The notes beneath the pieces were generated by a model. The model did not search any database. It was not told the origin of the DNA and saw only the letters and a program-made list of their open reading frames with translations. The position numbers and the translations under genes are program-made. Below are positions 54,784 to 64,000 of a stretch of 64,000 bases of DNA, piece after piece. Source of the DNA: an uncultured Microbacterium sp. (lineage in GTDB: Bacteria; Actinomycetota; Actinomycetes; Actinomycetales; Microbacteriaceae); the NCBI RefSeq assembly GCF_900078385.1, contig NZ_FLQR01000009.1, positions 62,001-126,000 of the forward strand. The letters run 5' to 3'. Position 1 is the stretch's first letter. Each line of letters starts with the position of its first letter.

Positions 54784-54802
54784 TTAGGTGGGCCTAACCT
54801 CC
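54784..54802. promoter_or_regulatory. Putative DtxR/IdeR-like iron box between trpD and ctaE
   Basis: TTAGGTGGGCCTAACCTCC matches TTAGGTWAGSCTAACCTAA at about 15/19 positions by hand count. Confidence 0.55.
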
Positions 54803-54858
54803 AACAAAGTCGAATCCACCTTCAGGGATGCGAAAACCTGGCGCCGAAATCGGCCATA

Positions 54859-55503
54859 ATGGGGTGCGTGACGACCTCTTCAGCGACGTATCCCCAGGCC
54901 TTGCGGTCCGTCAAGCGGCCGGACCCGGTCGCGGTCGGAACCATCGTGTGGCTCGGCAGCGAAGTCATGTTCTTCGCCGGCCTCTTCGCGATCTACTTCA
55001 CCCTCCGCAACGCCTCCCCGGAGCTGTGGGCGGACCGCACCGAGCTGCTGAACATCCCGTTCGCCGCGGTGAACACCGTCATCCTCGTGCTCTCCTCCTT
55101 CACGGCGCAGGCCGGCGTGTTCGCGGCTGAGCGCTTCCAGCCCTACCGCAAGGGCTCGTTCTGGCAGTTCCGCCAGTGGGGCATGGTCGAGTGGTTCTTC
55201 CTCAGCTTCGTCATGGGCGCCGTCTTCGTCTCCGGCCAGGTGTGGGAGTACGCGACCCTCGTCGCCGAAGGCATGCCGATCAGCGCGGATTCGTACGCGT
55301 CGGCCTTCTACCTCACGACGGGCTTCCACGCCCTGCACGTCACCGGCGGCCTCATCGCCATGCTCCTGGTCATCGGCCGCGCCTTCGCGGTCAAGAACTT
55401 CGGGCGCAAGGAGATGACCACCTCGATCGTGGTGTCCTACTACTGGCACTTCGTCGACGTCGTCTGGATCGTCCTTTTCTTCGTCATCTACTTCGTCAAG
55501 TGA
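54859..55503 (+). CDS. ctaE: Cytochrome aa3 oxidase subunit III
   Basis: [65 protein letters not shown]; alternative GTG start at 54868. Confidence 0.95.
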   Translation: MGCVTTSSATYPQALRSVKRPDPVAVGTIVWLGSEVMFFAGLFAIYFTLRNASPELWADRTELLNIPFAAVNTVILVLSSFTAQAGVFAAERFQPYRKGSFWQFRQWGMVEWFFLSFVMGAVFVSGQVWEYATLVAEGMPISADSYASAFYLTTGFHALHVTGGLIAMLLVIGRAFAVKNFGRKEMTTSIVVSYYWHFVDVVWIVLFFVIYFVK

Positions 55504-55525
55504 CAGAGCGGAGCTGAAACTTCCC

Positions 55526-56326
55526 ATGGCATCGAAGACCCCGCGTCGCTCGTCCGGACGCCGCAGCAAGTGGGCCACGGCCGCCCTCATCGGGATCGGC
55601 CTGCTGGTCACCGGCGGCGTCTACGCCGGCGCGTCGGCAGCCATGGCTGCGACCGAGACGCCCACCGCGGCGACGCAGCTCACCGTCGAGGATGGCAAGA
55701 AGCTGTTCCAGGCCAACTGCGCCACGTGCCACGGCCTGAACCTCGAGGGCACGAACGACGGCCCGTCGCTGTACGGCGTCGGCGAGCTCGCGGTCGAGTT
55801 CCAGGTCGCCACCGGCCGCATGCCGCTGCAGATGCAGGGGCCGCAGGCTCCGCAGAAGCCCGTGCAGTTCACGCAGGACCAGATCGAGGCGATGGCCGCC
55901 TGGGTGCAGTCCGTGGCCCCCGGTCCGACATACCCCGACGACGAGGTCCTCGACGGCGAAGGTGACGTCGCCAACGGCGCCGAGCTCTTCCGCATCAACT
56001 GCGCCATGTGCCACAACGTGGCCGCGGCGGGCGGCGCGCTCACCGAGGGCAAGTACGCCCCGGCCCTGACGGAGACCAGCCCGCTGCACATGTACGCGGC
56101 CATGGTCACCGGTCCGCAGAACATGCCGGTCTTCAACGACCTGAACCTCACCACGGAGGAGAAGCGCGACATCATCTCGGCGCTGCTCTTCCTGCAGGAG
56201 AACGAGTCCGCGGGCGGCTTCTCGCTCGGCTCGCTCGGCCCGGTCTCCGAGGGTCTGTTCATCTGGATCTTCGGCATCGGCACACTCATCGGCGTCACCG
56301 TGTGGATCACGGCGAAGTCCAACTGA
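55526..56326 (+). CDS. qcrC: Cytochrome bc1 diheme cytochrome c subunit
   Basis: Two CxxCH motifs (CATCHG, CAMCHN), N-terminal anchor and C-terminal TM. Confidence 0.96.
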   Translation: MASKTPRRSSGRRSKWATAALIGIGLLVTGGVYAGASAAMAATETPTAATQLTVEDGKKLFQANCATCHGLNLEGTNDGPSLYGVGELAVEFQVATGRMPLQMQGPQAPQKPVQFTQDQIEAMAAWVQSVAPGPTYPDDEVLDGEGDVANGAELFRINCAMCHNVAAAGGALTEGKYAPALTETSPLHMYAAMVTGPQNMPVFNDLNLTTEEKRDIISALLFLQENESAGGFSLGSLGPVSEGLFIWIFGIGTLIGVTVWITAKSN

Positions 56327-56361
56327 TCGATCACTGACTGTACGGAACGACGAGGAGCACC

Positions 56362-57441
56362 ATGGCACACGAGGAAGACGCACTCGAGCACGAGAGGGCT
56401 TCGTGGAAGCCCTCCCCCGGGCTCGCTGTCGCGGTTCCCGACCCTGTGCAGAACCCCGGACTCCCGCCGCACCGGGCGCGGATGACGGACAAGGACCCCG
56501 CGGCGATGGCCCGCGCCGTCCGCACGGTCTACACGCTGTTCTACCTCTCCCTCGCGGGCAGCATCTGGGCTATCGCCGCCTACATGCTCTTCCCGATCGA
56601 GAGCGGTCGGATCGTCGACATCCGCAACAACAACCTCTTCATCGGTCTGGGCATCGGCCTCGCCCTGCTCGCCCTCGGACTCGGCGCCATCCACTGGACC
56701 AAGGCCGTCATGTCCGACAAGGAGTTCATCGAGGCCCGGCACGCGACGCGCGGGCGCGACACGACCCGTGAGGGCGCCGTGCAGGCGTTCCGCGACGCGA
56801 ACGAGGAGTCCGGCTTCGGCCGGCGCACCGCAATCCGCGGGTCGCTCATCGCGGCCCTCGCCGCCTCGATCCTCCCCGGCATCACCCTCTTCCGCGGCCT
56901 CGCGCCGCACAGCACCGACGCGAACCCGGAGCTCGGCGACCCCGTCGCGCTGCTGAAGCAGACGATGTGGAAGGAGGGCGAGCGTCTCGCGCACGACCCG
57001 AGCGGCGAGCCCATCCGCGCCGCCGACGTCACGCTCGGCTCCGCCGTGCACGTCATCCCCGAGTCGCTCGCCGAGCTCGGCCACAGCGAGGGCTACCTCG
57101 AGGAGAAGGCCAAGGCCATCGTCCTCCTCATGCGTCTGCTCCCGGAGGACCTGCCCGCCGAGCACAACAACCTCGACTGGGCCTACGACGGCATCGTCGC
57201 GTACTCCAAGGTGTGCACGCACGTCGGCTGCCCCGTCGCCCTGTACGAGCAGCAGACGCACCACCTGCTGTGCCCGTGCCACCAGTCGCAGTTCGACGTG
57301 TCGCGCAGCGCAGCCGTCATCTTCGGCCCGGCGGCCCGCCCGCTGCCGCAGCTGCCGATCACCGTCGACGCCGAGGGCTACCTCGTGGCGAAGAGCGACT
57401 TCACCGAACCCGTCGGCCCGAGCTTCTGGGAGCGCCATTGA
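56362..57441 (+). CDS. qcrA: Cytochrome bc1 Rieske iron-sulfur subunit
   Basis: YSKVCTHVGCPVALYEQQTHHLLCPCHQSQFDVSRSAAVIFGPAARPLPQLP. Confidence 0.96.
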   Translation: MAHEEDALEHERASWKPSPGLAVAVPDPVQNPGLPPHRARMTDKDPAAMARAVRTVYTLFYLSLAGSIWAIAAYMLFPIESGRIVDIRNNNLFIGLGIGLALLALGLGAIHWTKAVMSDKEFIEARHATRGRDTTREGAVQAFRDANEESGFGRRTAIRGSLIAALAASILPGITLFRGLAPHSTDANPELGDPVALLKQTMWKEGERLAHDPSGEPIRAADVTLGSAVHVIPESLAELGHSEGYLEEKAKAIVLLMRLLPEDLPAEHNNLDWAYDGIVAYSKVCTHVGCPVALYEQQTHHLLCPCHQSQFDVSRSAAVIFGPAARPLPQLPITVDAEGYLVAKSDFTEPVGPSFWERH

Positions 57442-59255
57442 GCACCTCGACTGTCACTGAGACGGGAACTGACAAGACCCAGAACGAGAAGCCCCTCGGC
57501 GGTCGGTTCGTCGCGGGTGCGGCGAACTACATCGACGAGCGCACGAGCATCTCCGGCTTCGTCAAGGAGCTGGGCCGCAAGATCTTCCCCGACCACTGGT
57601 CCTTCATGCTGGGTGAGATCGCCATGTGGGCGTTCGTCGTCGTCCTGGTCTCCGGCACGTTCCTGACGTTCTTCTTCCAGGCGTCCATGACCGAGACGCA
57701 CTACAACGGCGCGTACATCCCGCTTCGCGGCGTCGAGATGTCCGCGGCGCTGGAATCGACGCTGCGGATCTCGTTCGACATCCGCGGCGGTCTCCTCGTC
57801 CGCCAGATCCACCACTGGGCCGCCCTCGTCTTCGTCGCCGGCATCGGCGTGCACATGCTGCGCATCTTCTTCACGGGGGCGTTCCGCAAGCCGCGCGAGC
57901 TGAACTGGGTGATCGGCTTCATCATGTTCATCCTCGCGATGGCAGAAGGCTTCACCGGCTACTCGCTCCCCGACGACCTGCTCTCGGGCAACGGCCTCCG
58001 CATCATCGACGGCATGGTCAAGGGCATCCCGCTGATCGGCACCTGGACCTCGTTCCTGCTCTTCGGCGGCGAGTTCCCCGGGTCGCTCATCGTCGGCCGC
58101 CTCTACACGCTGCACATCCTCCTGCTTCCGGCGATCCTCGTCGCGCTCCTGGTCGTGCACCTCATGCTGATGATCATCAACAAGCACACGCAGTTCGCCG
58201 GCCCCGCCCGCACGAACAGCAACGTCGTGGGCTACCCGATGATGCCGGTCTACATGACCAAGATGGGCGGGTTCCTGTTCATCACGTTCGGCGTCATCGT
58301 GCTGATCGCCTCGCTGTTCACGATCAACCCGATCTGGAACTACGGCCCGTACGACCCGTCGCCCGTCTCGGCCGGAACGCAGCCCGACTGGTACATCGGC
58401 TTCGCCGACGGCGGCCTGCGCCTCGCGCCGTCGAACTGGGACATCGTGTTCCTCGACCGCACGTGGTCCTTCGGCATCCTCGTGCCGCTCGCGGTCATCG
58501 GCCTGTTCATCGTCGCCGTCCTGATCTACCCCTTCCTGGAGGCGTGGATCACCGGCGACAAGCGTGAGCACCACATCGCGCAGCGCCCGCGCAACGCCGC
58601 GACCCGCACCGCCATCGGCGCGGCCGGCGTCACCTTCTACGCGGTCCTGTGGGCGGCGGCGTCCTCGGACATCATCGCCACGCACTTCCACCTCACGATG
58701 GAAGGCGTCATCCACACACTGCAGGCGCTGCTGATCATCGGCCCCGTCATCGCCTACTTCGTCGCCAAGCGCATGTGCCTCGCGCTGCAGAAGAAGGACC
58801 GCGAGATCGCGCTGCACGGCTACGAGTCGGGTCGCATCGTCCGCCTGCCCGGCGGCGAGTACATCGAGGTGCACCAGCCCGTCGACGAGTACGAGCGGAT
58901 CAAGCTGGTCGAGCACGAGACGATGGCTCCCCTCGTCGTGCGCTCCAACGACAAGGGCCGCATCCCGTGGCACGAGAACGTGCGGGCGAGCCTGTCGCGC
59001 TGGTTCTTCGAGGACCGTCTCACCCCGCTCTCGCAGGGGGATGTCGACGCAGCCCTGGCCCACCAGCACCACTCGCTCGACCACATCGCCGAAGAGGAAG
59101 CCCTCGAGCTGCAGGGTGCGCACGAGCGCGCGGGTGTCCCCGACGCGCCGCTGCACCCCATCGACGACGGCCACAACACCGAGACGGCGAACCGTCCGTC
59201 GAACATCATCGTGGTCGACGAGACGAGCCCCAAGAAGCCCAAGAAGGGCGACTGA
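57438..59255 (+). CDS. qcrB: Cytochrome bc1 cytochrome b subunit
   Basis: FDIRGGLLVRQIHHWAALVFVAGIGVHMLRIFFTGAFRKPRELNW, GFTGYSLPDDLLSG; TTG start overlapping qcrA. Confidence 0.96.
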   Translation: MSTSTVTETGTDKTQNEKPLGGRFVAGAANYIDERTSISGFVKELGRKIFPDHWSFMLGEIAMWAFVVVLVSGTFLTFFFQASMTETHYNGAYIPLRGVEMSAALESTLRISFDIRGGLLVRQIHHWAALVFVAGIGVHMLRIFFTGAFRKPRELNWVIGFIMFILAMAEGFTGYSLPDDLLSGNGLRIIDGMVKGIPLIGTWTSFLLFGGEFPGSLIVGRLYTLHILLLPAILVALLVVHLMLMIINKHTQFAGPARTNSNVVGYPMMPVYMTKMGGFLFITFGVIVLIASLFTINPIWNYGPYDPSPVSAGTQPDWYIGFADGGLRLAPSNWDIVFLDRTWSFGILVPLAVIGLFIVAVLIYPFLEAWITGDKREHHIAQRPRNAATRTAIGAAGVTFYAVLWAAASSDIIATHFHLTMEGVIHTLQALLIIGPVIAYFVAKRMCLALQKKDREIALHGYESGRIVRLPGGEYIEVHQPVDEYERIKLVEHETMAPLVVRSNDKGRIPWHENVRASLSRWFFEDRLTPLSQGDVDAALAHQHHSLDHIAEEEALELQGAHERAGVPDAPLHPIDDGHNTETANRPSNIIVVDETSPKKPKKGD

Positions 59256-59267
59256 CCGCAACGGCAG

Positions 59268-59311
59268 GAAAGCGGCGAGGACTGACCGTCACGGTCGTCC
59301 TCGCCGCTTTC
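59268..59311 (+). terminator. Terminator of the ctaE-qcrCAB operon
   Basis: GAAAGCGGCGAGGAC / GTCCTCGCCGCTTTC perfect 15-bp stem with an inner GACCG TCA CGGTC hairpin. Confidence 0.8.
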
Positions 59312-59333
59312 GTCTTCCCCTAGCGTGAGAGCC

Positions 59334-59780
59334 ATGACCGATGCGCTCGACTACTTCTCCGCCAAGCTCCGTTTCGAAACGGACGCGTCCGACGTCTACG
59401 CAGCGCAGAAGGCCGGTGAGCCCTTCCTGCTGATCGACGTGCGGGGGCAGGAGGCCTGGGACCAGGGACGGATCAGCGGCGCGATCCACATGCCGTATCG
59501 CGAGATCGCCGACCGCGCTCCCGTCGAGCTCGACCCCTCGACGGAGATCGTCGTGTACTGCTGGAGCCCCGGATGCAACGCCGGCGCGAAGGGGGCGCGG
59601 GAGTTCGCCCAGCTCGGCTACCGGGTCCGCGAGATGATCGGCGGCTACGAGTACTGGGTGCGCGAGGGGCAGCCGACCGAGAACGCGGCGGGCGCGAGGC
59701 CGCGCACCTTCGACCCGCTCGTGATGGTCGTGCGCCCCGACGTCGCCGAGACGCGACGGAGCGCCGCCGAAGCCGCCTGA
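59334..59780 (+). CDS. Rhodanese-like domain protein
   Basis: PFLLIDVRGQEAWDQGRISGAIHMPYREI, IVVYCWSPGCNAGAKGAREFAQLGYRVREMIGGYEYW. Confidence 0.9.
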   Translation: MTDALDYFSAKLRFETDASDVYAAQKAGEPFLLIDVRGQEAWDQGRISGAIHMPYREIADRAPVELDPSTEIVVYCWSPGCNAGAKGAREFAQLGYRVREMIGGYEYWVREGQPTENAAGARPRTFDPLVMVVRPDVAETRRSAAEAA

Positions 59781-59787
59781 ACGGCTC

Positions 59788-60591
59788 TCAGGCGGTCGCG
59801 AGGCCCTCTTCGACGACCTCGCCGAACCGGGCCGCGGCGGCGCCAACCAGTCTCGGCACGGCGGCGAGGTCGGGCACGCCGTCCACGATGTCGCACACCA
59901 CCGCCGTCACGTTGTCGCGCGAGGCCGCATCGAGCGCGAGCGCCACGACGAGGGCAGCCGCCTCCCCCGGGTCGGGTGTGATCGCGAGGATCTCGGCCAC
60001 GTCCGGCTCGGGCACGTAGTCCGTGATCCCGTCGCTGCAGAGCAGCCAGCGGTCGCCGACGACCGCGTCGCGGGTCTCCACGCGGATGACGTCCCGCTCG
60101 TCACCGCTCAGCGACGCGGTGATGATGTTGCGGCGCGGATGCGACCAGGCGTCCTCGGCGCGGACGAGCCCCTGGTCGATGAGCGCCTGGACGAACGAGT
60201 CGTCCCGCGTCTGACGCGAGAGTGCCCCGTCCCGCAGCAGGTAGGCCCGGGAGTCGCCGGTGTGCGCGAGCAGGAGCGCACCGCTCTGCGCGAGCCACAG
60301 GCCCGTGTAGGTGGTGGCCATGCCCGCGAGCGCCGGGTCGCGGCGCACGTGGGCACCGAGGTCCCAGTTCGCGCCGCGGATGCGGCCGGCGAGCTCCTCG
60401 GCATCCGCACACCGCGGTCCGCCCGCGACGAGGCGGTGCACGAGCGCCGCCGAGGCGAGGTCGCCGGCAGGTCCGCCGCCGACGCCGTCGGCCACACCGA
60501 CGGCCCAGGGCGCGGTGAACGCCGCGTCCTGGTTGACGTCGCGGTAGGACCCGACGTCAGAGGAGACACCGGCCCGAAGGCGGTAGGACAT
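59788..60591 (-). CDS. PP2C-family Ser/Thr protein phosphatase
   Basis: SDVGSYRDVNQDAAFTAPWAVGVADGVGGGPAGDLAS, LLLAHTGDSRAYLLRDG, WLLCSDGITDYV, ASRDNVTAVV. Confidence 0.92.
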   Translation of the reverse strand: MSYRLRAGVSSDVGSYRDVNQDAAFTAPWAVGVADGVGGGPAGDLASAALVHRLVAGGPRCADAEELAGRIRGANWDLGAHVRRDPALAGMATTYTGLWLAQSGALLLAHTGDSRAYLLRDGALSRQTRDDSFVQALIDQGLVRAEDAWSHPRRNIITASLSGDERDVIRVETRDAVVGDRWLLCSDGITDYVPEPDVAEILAITPDPGEAAALVVALALDAASRDNVTAVVCDIVDGVPDLAAVPRLVGAAAARFGEVVEEGLATA

Positions 60592-60596
60592 CGATC

Positions 60597-61031
60597 TCAG
60601 CGTGCGAAGTATCCGCGGTAGTACTCGAACACCCAGCCGACGATCGCGACCGCGAAGATCGCGATGCTGATCGGCATCAGCCACGTCCCGACCGCGAGGC
60701 CGATCATGCCGAACGCGGCGGAGGAGGCGAGCACGATGGGCCACCACGACCAGGGGCTGAACTCGCCCATCTCCGGGTCGCCGTCGTCGATGTCGGCCGT
60801 GAGGACGTCCTCGGGCAGCTCACCGCCCTGCGCGCGGTGCACGCGGTTGACGTAGAACGCGATGAGGATCGACATGAACGCCGTGAACAGCAGGGCGACC
60901 GTGCCGACCCACTCGATGGCGTTCGGCCACGGGAGGTCGGCGTGGGCGAGGATGTTCCACCCGGTGTACACGACCGCCATGAGCAGGAAGAACCCGGTGA
61001 GCAGCCACCAGAGGTTGACGTTGGTCTTCAC
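60597..61031 (-). CDS. ctaF: Cytochrome c oxidase subunit 4 (actinobacterial CtaF)
   Basis: MKTNVNLWWLLTGFFLLMAVVYTGWNI...EWVGTVALLFTAFMSILIAFYVNR...EDVLTADIDDGDPEMGEFSPWSWWP. Confidence 0.93.
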   Translation of the reverse strand: MKTNVNLWWLLTGFFLLMAVVYTGWNILAHADLPWPNAIEWVGTVALLFTAFMSILIAFYVNRVHRAQGGELPEDVLTADIDDGDPEMGEFSPWSWWPIVLASSAAFGMIGLAVGTWLMPISIAIFAVAIVGWVFEYYRGYFAR

Positions 61032-62795
61032 TTACTTGACCTCTCCCTCGGCGAGATCGACGACCGGCGCATCCGGGGCATCCTTGGCGGGACCCACGCC
61101 GACCGGGATACCGGCCTCGGGGTGGTTCAGGTCGAACGCGGGGCGCTCGCTGCGGATACGCGGGATCGACGTGAAGTTGTGCCGCGGCGGCGGGCAGGAG
61201 GTCGCCCACTCGAGCGATCCGCCGTAGCCCCACGGGTCGTTGACCGTGATCCGGGGCGCCTTGCGAGCGGTCAGCCACACGTTGAACAGGAACGGGATCA
61301 TCGAGGCGCCGAGGAGCATCGCGCCCACGGTGGACACCTGGTTCCCCCACGTCCAGCCGTCGGCCGCCGAGTAGTCGGCGTAGCGGCGGACCATGCCGTC
61401 CACGCCCAGCCAGTGCTGGATGAGGAAGGTCATGTGGAAGCCGATGAACAGCATCCAGAAGTGCACATAGCCCAGCCGCTCGTTGAGCATGCGGCCCGTC
61501 CACTTCGGCCACCAGAAGTAGAACCCGGCGAACATCGCGAACACGACCGTGCCGAAGACGACGTAGTGGAAGTGCGCGACGACGAAGTACGAGTCGGACA
61601 GGTGGAAGTCCAGCGGCGGCGAGGCGAGGATGACGCCGGTGAGGCCGCCGAAGACGAAGGACACGAGGAAGCCGAGCGCGAACACCATGGGCGTCTCGAA
61701 CGTGACGGAGCCTCGCCAGAGCGTGCCGATCCAGTTGAAGATCTTCACGCCCGTCGGCACGGCGATCAGCATCGTCATGAGCGCGAAGAACGGCAGCAGG
61801 ACGGCGCCGGTGACGTACATGTGGTGCGCCCAGACCGAGACCGACAGCGCGGCGATCGCGATGGTCGCGTAGATGAGGGTCTTGTACCCGAAGATCGGCT
61901 TCCGGCTGAACACCGGGAAGATCTCCGACACGATGCCGAAGAACGGCAGGGCGATGATGTACACCTCGGGGTGGCCGAAGAACCAGAACAGGTGCTGCCA
62001 CAGCAGGACGCCGCCGTTGGCGGGGTCGTAGATGTGTGCGCCGAGCACGCGGTCTGCGGCGGCGGCGAGGATCGCGGCGGCGAGCACCGGGAAGGCCATC
62101 AGGATCAGGATGCTCGTGATGAGCGTGTTCCAGGAGAAGATCGGCAGGCGCCACATGGTCATGCCGGGCGCGCGCATCGTGATGATCGTCGTGATGAAGT
62201 TCACGGCACCGAGGATCGTGCCGAAACCGCTCATGCCGAGACCCAGCATCCAGAGGTTTCCACCGGCCCCTGGGGAGAACGTCGCGTTGGCGAGCGGCTG
62301 ATACGCGAACCAGCCGAACGACGCCGCGCCCTGCGGGGTGAGGAAGCCGGCGACGGCGATGAGCGAGCCGAAGAGGAACAGCCAGAACGCGAACGCGTTC
62401 AGACGCGGGAACGCGACGTCCGGGGCGCCGATCTGCAGCGGCAGGATGGCGTTGGCGAAGCCGGCGAACAGCGGCGTCGCGAACATCAGCAGCATGATCG
62501 TGCCGTGCATCGTGAACAGCTGGTTGTACTGCTCCTTCGTCGGGACGATCTGCATGCCCGGCTCGAAGAGCTCCGCGCGGATGATGAGGGCCATCACGCC
62601 GCCGAGCAGGAAGAACAGCACGGATGCGATGAGGTACATGTACCCGATCGTCTTGTGGTCGGTCGAGGTGACCCACTTGACGATCAGGTTGCCCTTCTGG
62701 TCGACGCGCGACGCGCTGAGCAGTGCGGCCTGACGCGGGGGCAGAGTCGTCGGACGGCTCTGGGTGTCGCTCTGCAGCGGAACCGTGGTGGCCAT
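61032..62795 (-). CDS. ctaD: Cytochrome c oxidase subunit I
   Basis: [78 protein letters not shown]. Confidence 0.97.
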   Translation of the reverse strand: MATTVPLQSDTQSRPTTLPPRQAALLSASRVDQKGNLIVKWVTSTDHKTIGYMYLIASVLFFLLGGVMALIIRAELFEPGMQIVPTKEQYNQLFTMHGTIMLLMFATPLFAGFANAILPLQIGAPDVAFPRLNAFAFWLFLFGSLIAVAGFLTPQGAASFGWFAYQPLANATFSPGAGGNLWMLGLGMSGFGTILGAVNFITTIITMRAPGMTMWRLPIFSWNTLITSILILMAFPVLAAAILAAAADRVLGAHIYDPANGGVLLWQHLFWFFGHPEVYIIALPFFGIVSEIFPVFSRKPIFGYKTLIYATIAIAALSVSVWAHHMYVTGAVLLPFFALMTMLIAVPTGVKIFNWIGTLWRGSVTFETPMVFALGFLVSFVFGGLTGVILASPPLDFHLSDSYFVVAHFHYVVFGTVVFAMFAGFYFWWPKWTGRMLNERLGYVHFWMLFIGFHMTFLIQHWLGVDGMVRRYADYSAADGWTWGNQVSTVGAMLLGASMIPFLFNVWLTARKAPRITVNDPWGYGGSLEWATSCPPPRHNFTSIPRIRSERPAFDLNHPEAGIPVGVGPAKDAPDAPVVDLAEGEVK

Positions 62796-63685
62796 CAGTT
62801 CTCCTCCTCGGACTCGCCGGTGCCGGGCAGGTTCTGCAGCCGGTCGAAGGCGTCGTCGATGTCACCGGTCTGACCCGCGTCGCGCAGCGACTGCAGGTAA
62901 TCCTGGTATTCGGCGTCGGAGACGACGTCGACGTTGAACAGCATCATCGAGTGGTACTGGCCGCACAGCTCGGCGCACTTGCCCTCGTACTCGCCCTCGC
63001 GGGTCGGCGTGAAGGACCAGTAGTTGTCCCGCCCGATGTACATGTCCTTCTTGTACAGGAAGTCGATGATCCAGAACGAGTGGATGACGTCGCGCGACTG
63101 GAGCTTGATCTTGACTTCCTTGTCCACCGGGAGGACGAGGGTCGGCAGCTCGCTCGTGACGTTGCCCTGGGCGTCGGTCTGCGCCTGGACGCCCATCGTC
63201 CAGACCGCGTCCTCGGCGTCGTCGCAGTCGCTCTCGGTGTACTGGAAGTCCCAGGACCACTGCTTGCCGATCGCCGTGATGCAGACATCCGGGTCGTCGT
63301 ACTGGGTCTCGAGGATCGCCTGGTCACGCGCCGTGAAGGCGAAGAAGCCGAGCACCAGGATGAGCGGGACGACCGTGTAGAAGATCTCGATCGGCATGTT
63401 GTACCGCATCTGCACGGGCAGGCCCGACTGGCCCTTCCGGCGGCGGTACGCGATGGCCGCGAACCCCATGAGCGCCCACGTGATCACGCCGACGGCGAGG
63501 AGCACGATCCAGGAGTTGACCCACAGCCCGGACACCATCGCGGTGTGGTTCGTGGCCTGGGAGCCGTCCTCCTGGAAGCCGGGGAGGTAGCCGTTCAGCT
63601 CGGTCGGTGTGCAGCCTGCAAGCGCGATGGCGGAGGCAATCCCCATCGGGATGACGGCCCAGCGGAGTCGGCGTTTGGCGCGCAC
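62795..63685 (-). CDS. ctaC: Cytochrome c oxidase subunit II
   Basis: Lipobox ALAGCTP; CuA site [20 protein letters not shown]; ctaC-ctaD-ctaF order. Confidence 0.96.
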   Translation of the reverse strand: MRAKRRLRWAVIPMGIASAIALAGCTPTELNGYLPGFQEDGSQATNHTAMVSGLWVNSWIVLLAVGVITWALMGFAAIAYRRRKGQSGLPVQMRYNMPIEIFYTVVPLILVLGFFAFTARDQAILETQYDDPDVCITAIGKQWSWDFQYTESDCDDAEDAVWTMGVQAQTDAQGNVTSELPTLVLPVDKEVKIKLQSRDVIHSFWIIDFLYKKDMYIGRDNYWSFTPTREGEYEGKCAELCGQYHSMMLFNVDVVSDAEYQDYLQSLRDAGQTGDIDDAFDRLQNLPGTGESEEEN

Positions 63686-63801
63686 GGTTCACCTTTCGGG
63701 GTCATGAAGGTCGATCGATGCCAGTCTAGGGCAACCTTTCACCCGATTCAGGCCAACCGTCCAGGATGTCGAGGGTCACCCGACGCGGTTTTCCGGCGCG
63801 A

Positions 63802-64000
63802 TCAGTGGAAGCTGTCGCCGCACGCGCAGCTGCCCGCGGCGTTGGGGTTGTCGATGGTGAAACCCTGCTCCGAGATCGTGTCTTTGAAGTCGATGGACGC
63901 ACCGTCGAGGTACGGCACGGACATGTCGTCGACGATGACCTCGACGCCGCCGAAGTCCACCGTCGCGTCGCCGTCGAGGTAGCGCTCGTCGAAGTACAGC
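63802..64000 (-). CDS. erpA: HesB/IscA-type iron-sulfur cluster insertion protein, C-terminal part (5' end beyond window)
   Basis: Reverse translation ends ...IDFKDTISEQGFTIDNPNAAGSCACGDSFH, with the A-type carrier CxC motif. Confidence 0.85.
   Translation of the reverse strand, partial: LYFDERYLDGDATVDFGGVEVIVDDMSVPYLDGASIDFKDTISEQGFTIDNPNAAGSCACGDSFH

Overview
The window is a high-GC actinobacterial chromosome segment, most consistent with Microbacterium/Microbacteriaceae by gene content and order. Most of it is core metabolism: a siderophore/iron ABC uptake cluster, a suf Fe-S assembly operon, heme A/O synthesis (ctaA, ctaB), a pentose-phosphate operon (tkt-tal-pgi-zwf-opcA-pgl), rbpA/secG, a lower-glycolysis operon (tpiA-pgk-gap) with sodA, whiA-rapZ-uvrC, uvrA, uvrB, coaE, a small signalling cluster, rpsA, trpD and the complete bcc-aa3 respiratory supercomplex (ctaE-qcrCAB, ctaC-ctaD-ctaF). 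I saw no tRNA, rRNA, CRISPR array, prophage or transposase. The best candidate for an undescribed system is a translationally coupled envelope operon at 7336-11809: two paralogous multi-TM proteins with closely similar membrane modules but divergent Cys-containing ectodomains, flanking a FecR-like lipoprotein. Other notable signals are a dispersed family of hairpin repeats in two distant intergenic regions (18.6-18.8 kb and 49.4-49.6 kb), a DtxR/IdeR-like iron box upstream of ctaE-qcrCAB, a lipoprotein/secreted-protein pair at 49.7-51.0 kb, and a membrane protein with an apparently degenerate GGDEF domain beside a histidine kinase and response regulator. All calls come from reading the sequence and ORF translations; no database search was run.
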